From assembly GCF_017873625.1 (NCBI RefSeq), contig NZ_JAGGKL010000020.1, positions 1 through 10,212 on the forward strand: a stretch of DNA of 10,212 bases, read 5' to 3'. The translations under genes were made by a program, and so were the position numbers. The stretch comes from Methanobacterium petrolearium. Lineage in GTDB: Archaea; Methanobacteriota; Methanobacteria; Methanobacteriales; Methanobacteriaceae. This document shows, in pieces, positions 1 through 6,700 of this stretch. The notes under the pieces were generated by a model. That model had not been told where the DNA came from. It saw only the letters and a list, made by a program, of their open reading frames with translations, and did no database searches. Each line of letters starts with the position of its first letter. The first letter of the stretch is position 1.

Positions 1-50
1 AAAGAACAACCTTCTAAAAATTAAAAATTTACCAAAAAAATTTTATAACC

Positions 51-63
51 AAAACAAAAAAAA
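51..63 (-). terminator. T-tract terminator of the small secreted-peptide gene
   Basis: Read on the minus strand this is a run of eight T, a G, and four more T, beginning about 20 bases after the TGA stop of the small gene. Oligo-T tracts without a strong hairpin are the usual intrinsic termination signal in archaea. A further T/A-rich stretch follows to the window edge. No GC-rich stem is visible, unlike the other two gene ends in this window. Confidence 0.55.
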
Positions 64-82
64 TCATCATATCACTAGAAAA

Positions 83-298
83 TCAGACAGTGTCTATTAC
101 CCCATAGATTCTGGGATCCAAATCAGTTCCCTGATTATTTGTACTTTGACTATCTGTTGTTTCCTCAAGATTATCGGTTGAATTTGATTGTTGTTGACCT
201 GTTTCAATACTTCCGTCTGGATCTTGTGCTGATACAGCTCCACACAAAAGCATTGCCAAAACAATTGTCGTTACTAAGAAAATCATTAGTTTTTTCAA
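83..298 (-). CDS. Small secreted acidic peptide, unknown function
   Basis: This gene encodes about 71 residues. I do not recognise a family. Residues 1-24 form a clear signal peptide: a KK start, a hydrophobic core (LMIFLVTTIVLAMLLCG) and a signal-peptidase I site after AVSA. The Cys in the core does not sit in a lipobox. The mature part, about 47 residues, is polar and acidic, rich in Gln, Asn, Ser, Thr, Asp and Glu, has one NST glycosylation sequon and ends in a short hydrophobic IYGVIDTV tail. I chose the TTG at 296-298 because the perfect Shine-Dalgarno GGAGGTGA lies five bases upstream. The longer frame from GTG at 305-307 would start inside that Shine-Dalgarno, and the ATG at 284-286 lies 17 bases away. 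It has its own promoter and terminator, so it is probably not co-transcribed with the giant gene upstream, but lying next to it and being exported makes a surface role plausible. Confidence 0.75.
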   Translation of the reverse strand: MKKLMIFLVTTIVLAMLLCGAVSAQDPDGSIETGQQQSNSTDNLEETTDSQSTNNQGTDLDPRIYGVIDTV

Positions 299-303
299 GA
301 TTT

Positions 304-311
304 TCACCTCC
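304..311 (-). promoter_or_regulatory. Strong Shine-Dalgarno that decides the start codon
   Basis: On the minus strand this reads GGAGGTGA, a full match to the 3' end of archaeal 16S rRNA. Five bases separate it from the TTG at 298, an ideal spacing. The GTG at 305-307 is part of this element and so is unlikely to be the start. A strong site paired with a weak TTG codon is a common compensating arrangement. Confidence 0.8.
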
Positions 312-374
312 TTTTATATTATGAGTACAACTGACAAAATTCAATCATACTTTAAAAAAAATAAAGTAATTAGA

Positions 375-391
375 CATATATACTATTTTCG
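375..391 (-). promoter_or_regulatory. BRE/TATA promoter of the small gene
   Basis: On the minus strand this reads CGAAAATAGTATATATG: a purine/A-rich TFB-recognition element followed by a TATA box. Transcription would start about 25 bases downstream, near 350-355, leaving a leader of roughly 50 bases that contains the Shine-Dalgarno. The call rests on match to the archaeal consensus and sensible spacing only. Confidence 0.6.
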
Positions 392-690
392 TTAGACTTG
401 AATAAAAATAAAGCAATCTTTAACTATTAGGTATGCATCCATCTACTAATTTTTTATAATTAGCAGAAAGTTATTGTTAGTATATTGGTTGTTAATAACA
501 TAAAGGCATATTAATATTAAAAGAATTAACTTCAAACTAACAACCAAATACAAAACCAAATAAAACTGTGTTAACCCTGTTCAAATTATCTCAAAATATA
601 TCTTCCAGTTGTTCTACAGTAAAAACTCTTAAAGTTTCTGATTTTAAAGTATTTTAATTAAAAAGTAGGATTAAATAAAGAAATAATTTA
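392..690. other. AT-rich intergenic stretch without a gene
   Basis: This is most of the gap between the giant gene's terminator and the small gene's promoter. I found no credible coding frame, tRNA-like fold or mobile-element end on either strand. Its one structured element is the 10-bp inverted repeat at 485-547, noted separately. An uncharacterised small RNA cannot be excluded. Confidence 0.5.
485..547. repeat. 10-bp inverted repeat in the intergenic gap
   Basis: The arms TTGGTTGTTA (485-494) and TAACAACCAA (538-547) are perfectly complementary and enclose 43 bases. Inside lie a palindrome, TTAATATTAA (511-520), and a second short complementary pair, GTTAAT (491-496) with ATTAAC (525-530), which partly overlaps the outer arm. 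It could be a stem in a small RNA, a two-half operator about 100 bp upstream of the small gene's TATA box, or chance in AT-rich DNA. Confidence 0.35.
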
Positions 691-720
691 AATTCCCTAA
701 AAAAATGAAGGGGAGAATAA
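691..720 (-). terminator. Terminator of the giant CobN-like gene
   Basis: Just after the TAA stop, the minus strand shows a C-run (CCCC), a short spacer, seven T, then AGGGAATT. The C-run and G-run can pair in a short stem whose loop holds the T-tract. The same layout and flanks recur at 9559-9588 after the right-hand gene, which supports both as real 3' end signals. A T-tract alone would be enough for archaeal termination. Confidence 0.6.
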
Positions 721-722
721 AC

Positions 723-3700
723 TTATTTTCTTCCATGGAAATATCCAACACCTATCAGACCTACCAGTATCAGCACGCCAATTATGGCCACTATAGGCAT
801 GTTGGATTGGCCTCCTGAAGCAGAATTTTTTTCACTAACCTCATAGGATTTAGAAGAACTGTCACCTGCAGATTCAGATGAAGAATCTGACGTTGAGGTT
901 GATGAACTTTGATCTCCACTATCACTTGACGTGGAAGGCTGGTCACCTGCCTGAGCACCGGAAGAAGTTGCTGACGCTGCACTTGTTGCAGGACTGGTTG
1001 GTTGGGAAGGTGATCCCTGAGAACCTAGGGTTACCATTTCACCGGTTGCATCATACATAATTGATGCGAAATTCTGAAGCTGAACCATGCTTAGGGATGA
1101 AATTGATATTGCGAAGTTGTTTAAGGCCAAAGCCCCGCAAGTGTGGTGGCAACATGAAACCGCAACCTCATAGGATTTTAAATATTCATTTGCTAACTTT
1201 TGCAGGAGTTCTGGATCTGCTTCCCATGTTCCTTTACGTGCGGACTGTAAGAGTGACGCTGCGATGCTCTGAAAAGCAACAGCTTTGAAGTCTGCATCAA
1301 AACCAGAGGCAAAAGCAGAACCTAATATGGTATTGGCTACACTAGTCATGAGTCCATTGCCAGCCACACTATTCCCATCAGTATCTTTAGTTAGCATTGC
1401 AAATGCAACAAAATTATTAACTCTGGAAGCATATTGCAGTGCACCAGAAGGATTATTCTGAAGAGATCCGAAATAATTAGGGTTGTTTACCATGGACTGG
1501 ACTTCAAACTCTAATTCTTCTTTTAAATTTCTGTTTACCATGTTGTTTTGGTCTCGGATGTCAACAATGGATGTGTCTGGATTAGCACCCAAGTACTGGC
1601 AAGCCAATAGCGCTCCACCAAACCAGTCATAGTAATCATCAGAGTCCAAAAATCTCCAGGTGCTGTCAATATTCTGAGTCACTAAATTTGTATTCCGTAA
1701 CAGGTATTCAAAAGTGTTCCGGTTACTGGATACCACTATATGACCATTCTCATCTAGAGTCCAGGCATTGGATATTCTTGATAGGTATATCTCTGCACAA
1801 TCTGCAATTACACTGGCACTGTTTTCCCATTTACTGAAATTGGAGAAATAATTCGAGACACCAGTTCCTTCCAGTACAGCCCCAGGTAAACCAAATATAC
1901 GGTCCAAGGATGGGTTTTCAGCGTAATGTTTTTTAACAAAATTCACATCCGTACTTTCATCTGTGGCGTTGACTAAGGAAACCGCACCAACCAAAAGTTC
2001 TAACCAATCCGTATTACCTATAACCGCAGTTGCGAAAACATCAATACGTGGCCTGTTGATTACAGTGCCATCATCCAGAGTGATGGTTAATTCTGAAAGA
2101 TCCATCAGAGCAATACCAGTTACCACACCATTACCTGTAATACTCCAGGTTGGGGTGATTCCTAAATAATAAAGGAACTGGGCAATACCAATACCTTCTG
2201 TACGGAGTAATTCAGTTCCCCACATGATCTGAGCTATGGTTTCCGGGAATTCACCATGTTCCTGATAGTAGTCCTTCAGTTGTAAATCAACGATCTTTTT
2301 AGCAGCTTCCCAGGCAGCTTTACTGGGCATTCTGGTGGTGTCAAGAGAATATATATTGGTACCTGTGGGCAAAACATCGGAATATGATGGATCTGCAGAA
2401 AGACCTGGTATTATGTATCCTCCACTTAAAGCGTTCATTATTGATTCCCATTCCATGTTGGTCATCAGATCAGAAATGGTTTCCACACAGAATTGGAGAT
2501 TGATGTAAAGAACACTGGTGTTGGTGATTCCTATCTCTGCTGCTAAATCATCCAGTGATGTTCCATTAACCAGTTGAGTTACGTAATATGTCATGTTATT
2601 TTTAATAACCTCAATGTAATCCTCGTACTGGACATCGTGGAGCATGGTATAATAATCCGCAGGGATAGAGGGGTAAAGTAAGTTTTTGATGTTGTTCATT
2701 ATTTCAGTTCTGGATGAGGCTATGGTGATGGTTTCCTGGATGAGTTCATAACCCTCAAGTCCCTCTCCCAGAGTATGCAGGCCCAGAGTGATGACATCGT
2801 TTTCAAGATCATGTAATTTTAAATGGAGTTCTTCTAACCACGCGTCAAAGTCTTCGTCATCCTGCAGGGGATCAAAACCCAGATCAACTGCGGTTTGAGT
2901 AATTTGTATTTTATACTCTTCAGCTAATTCCGTGGCATCAACTTTAACTGCATTTTCGTAGCTGTGGATATAATCATGTAATGTAACTAAATCCCCGTAT
3001 AATCCTGAGGAAACAATAGCCGGTGTCATGTGACTGATTACCAGGGCAAAAGAGCGGTCTTTGGCCACCATAGCTTCACCGGGGTTGGAGACTATGTAAG
3101 GGTAGATGTTGGGTATGGTGGATAACTGGAATGTCCAGTCATCAGCCTGTAATCCAACAGAACGACCTGGTAACCATTCAAGGGTTCCATGAGTACCTAA
3201 ATGGATCATTACATCTGCCCCAAATACCTGATCTAACCATTTGTAGAAGGCAACATACTGTTGGTGAGGTGGAAGGGTTGCATCATGGTAATTTTCCACT
3301 TCTTCCCAGCCACGACTTGGTTGAACTGTAATGAAGACATTTCCACAGACAAGACCTGGAATTACAATGTATTCATCATCATAAACCATTATTTCCCCTA
3401 AACCAGATCCCCATTTGGCAACTAACTGTTCTTGAAGTGTTTCAGGTAGTTCATTGAACCATTGCAGGTACTGGGTAAGGTTAACCAGCTGATTATTGGA
3501 GGTGAGATTGTCATAGTTTTCTTCCACATAGGCATCGAGAAGTCCCTGTGCCCAGGTACCCTTGTTACCAAATTCAGCAATGATGGTGTAAAGTTCTGTG
3601 GCTGTGGGGATATCCTCTTTTTCCATGCCAATATCATAACCTGCATCATAAAGCTGCCCCAATAAGTCATGGAGACTCTGGAAAACATCCAGATAGGATG

Positions 3701-6700
3701 CTCCCAGTTCAGATTTGCCCGGAGGATAATTATATAAAATTACAGCAATTTTTTTAGCCTCATTCTCTTTTTCTTTAAGAGCAGCCCAGCCAAGGGTTAG
3801 TTCAACAACTTTGTCAATTCCTTCCTGTACTGGTATTTCATTTCCATTAGAATCTAAGTATGATACCGGTATTGCTCCGAAAACACCTTCAAATTGAGGT
3901 ATAGTTACGGAGTAAGTCCATTCAGCTTGTGGTCCAAATTCACTCATGTAACTGTATTGGCTGATGGAGTTGAGAGCCCGGATGATTTCCAGGTTCATGG
4001 CGGTGAAATTGTCAATAGCCCCTCCATTGGCCATGTTAGCATAATCCATGGACCAACTATAGAGTGAATTTACAGCAACCACACCACGGGATAATGGACC
4101 TGTACCATTAACTCCTTCAACTAATTCAAGTAATAACTGACTCATTGGAGGACTGGTAGCTGATTGGAATATGTTTAATACCGCCCTTCCCTGAGCTTCA
4201 TAGGTTGTGATCATGGCATCCACCAGGGATCCACCAGGATAGTAACTGGCGATAACTACAAATGAACCAGTTATATCTGATTTAGTGGAGTTGTACCAGC
4301 TTTCAAAGGCATTGAAAATCTGATTAGGATCGTTATGTTCTGCTGACCAGGTTAATAACTCGTTGGTCATCCAGTTTAAACTGCCAACTCCATCACCACC
4401 ATAACCTGGATCCTGTTTTATCCACTCGTTTATTTGTTCTCGGGTGGGAGTAGTTCCGAACACACCATAATCTGGATGGTAGATTCCCCAAGTTGCGCTG
4501 GCTAAAATTGGGCCTCTATTCTCTTCAGTAGGGTTTACATCACTCTCTCCTAACAAATAAAATATATAATCTAACATATTCTGCATGTTTTCATTGACGA
4601 CATCATTATCTTTGATGGCTTCTGCCTGCCAGTAAGAACCGATATATGTATTTTCAAGAGTATTGGGTGTGTTATTCTCCTGGCTTGCCCCTAAAAAGTT
4701 CCAGCTACCTAATAAATTTGAAATATAGTTATCAGTGTATATTCCGAAAATGTAAGCAATCATATGGTTTTCATTAGCCAGACTTCCTGCGATGTCCTCT
4801 ATGGATACAGCACAGGTCTCTGTATACATATCTAACAAGATGAAGTTGGCATACTCTAACATCCAGTGCTTATATGTTTCATCAATGGTGTTGTAACTTT
4901 CAATGGTGTAAACACGGCAGCTTAAGTCCATAAGCGCCTGCATCTTATTGAGCTGGCCGTCTACATCGGAAGTACCATAATAACTGATAATAGCTATGTC
5001 TGGAATGAATGTATGATCAACAGTTAACGACCCTGTATTAATGGTTACATTTTGAAGGTAATTTTTATAAGTCCGGTACAGAATTTCCAGGATATAATTC
5101 CCCTTGTTTAAATTGCTGAAAATGTAGTACCCGGAACTGTCTGTGGTCATGGTGGCTATTATCTGATTGTCGCTTTGGCTTCTTAGATTTACTGTTGCAT
5201 TGGAAACAGCCACTGCATCAGCCAATTCTCCCACATAATCCCCTGTTGAGTTATCATAGGCATCACGAATAGTTCCACTGATGCCTAATGATGATTCACC
5301 ATAGTTATATGCGACAAGATCATCCGGTCCCGGGGTTACTGCATTGTTACCCTGGAGGTTACCTCCATTAGAGTACAAGTAATTGTAGGTGATGGTGTTA
5401 TTTGATGATCCAGTGGTATTTACAGCATATGCACCGGTTGTGTTGATTCTATTAAAGGAGATGGTGTTATTTGGGAACTCTTCCGTGGACCCGCCAGTCA
5501 TATATATACCGGCATTTCCAGCAGGAATAACATCACCATGATGGGAACCAGCATCAGTGCCCTCATTTCCAATGGTGGTAATGTTATTTTTGTTAATGGT
5601 ATTTTTACCAGAGTTATGGGCAGCTATTCCGTAGCTATAGTTACCGGTTGCGAAGATTTCATTTTCTTCAATTAGATTGTTATTTGATGTGAATAACTCA
5701 AAAGCATAATTAACATCAGCTGATGTGTTTATAACGTTTTTAGATATGTTGCTGGCTGTTGAGGATTCTAAAGTGATCCCATAGCTATAGTTAAGTGCGC
5801 TTACATCAATATTATTTTCATTAATGATGGTATTTAAACTATTAAGACCTGCTATGAATCCTGTAGCGAAATAGCTTCCAGTCACGTTAATATTATTCTG
5901 TGAAAAAACATTGCCTTCTGCAGAGGTGGAACTATCACCCCAAACGGCCCCTAACACTCCTAAACCATAGGAAAATGGATTGTTTCCAATTACGGTGATG
6001 TTGTTATTGGTAACTCTGTTATTATGGCTGTCATAGTAGATATCAATGCCGACCATACTGTTCATGCAGGTGCTAATGGGCATGGTGGCTGTGGTAAATC
6101 CAGATGTCAGGAAAACATCATTGGTAGTGATGTTGTTAAGGGAGGAGTACAGTAGTAGGATGCCGTAGGTGGGGAATATTTCATTGATCGCACCAATGTC
6201 CTGGCTGAGTGTCAGTGAAGATAAAAAGGATAGAGGAATACTGGTGCCGGTAGTGTTAATTGTGTTGGATAGGATCTGGTTGTTATTTGACTCGTATAGT
6301 AGTAGGGCAATGGTAATGAAATCCCCAGTTGTGGTGAGGTTGTTGTCTATGATCTTGTTGTTTCGAGAATCATACAGATAAATAGCATAACTTTCTTCAT
6401 CATCATCTACAGTAATAGTGTTATTTTCAATGATGTTGTTTTCTGATTCAAAGAGTATTATGCCCTTCTGGTTAACATTATCTATTGTTATGTTGTAAAT
6501 GGAGGTTCCTGAACCTCCACTGGTTATTTTAATGGTTCCGTTGTGTAATATGGCGTTGAAACCTTTTAAGGTTACTGGAATAGTTATAGTCATGTTTCGA
6601 TTGTAGAAATCTCCCCATAGATTCAGGGTGCTGTGTGCGCCTACCACCGTATTTTTTAAAATTCCTTCACTGTTAAAAAAGTCACTGTAGTTGGAATCAT

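Noticed and set aside
83..298. Small secreted peptide as a lipoprotein
   Set aside because: The Cys in the signal region is preceded by MLL, not by a lipobox, and a good signal-peptidase I site (AVSA before Gln) follows it.
305..307. GTG as start of the small secreted peptide
   Set aside because: It forms part of the GGAGGTGA Shine-Dalgarno itself, so a ribosome bound there would start downstream, at the TTG at 298.
791..982. 63-codon minus-strand frame overlapping the end of the giant gene
   Set aside because: It is an alternative frame of the Ser-rich stalk with no start signal. It is of interest only as the frame entered after slippage at the A7 tract.
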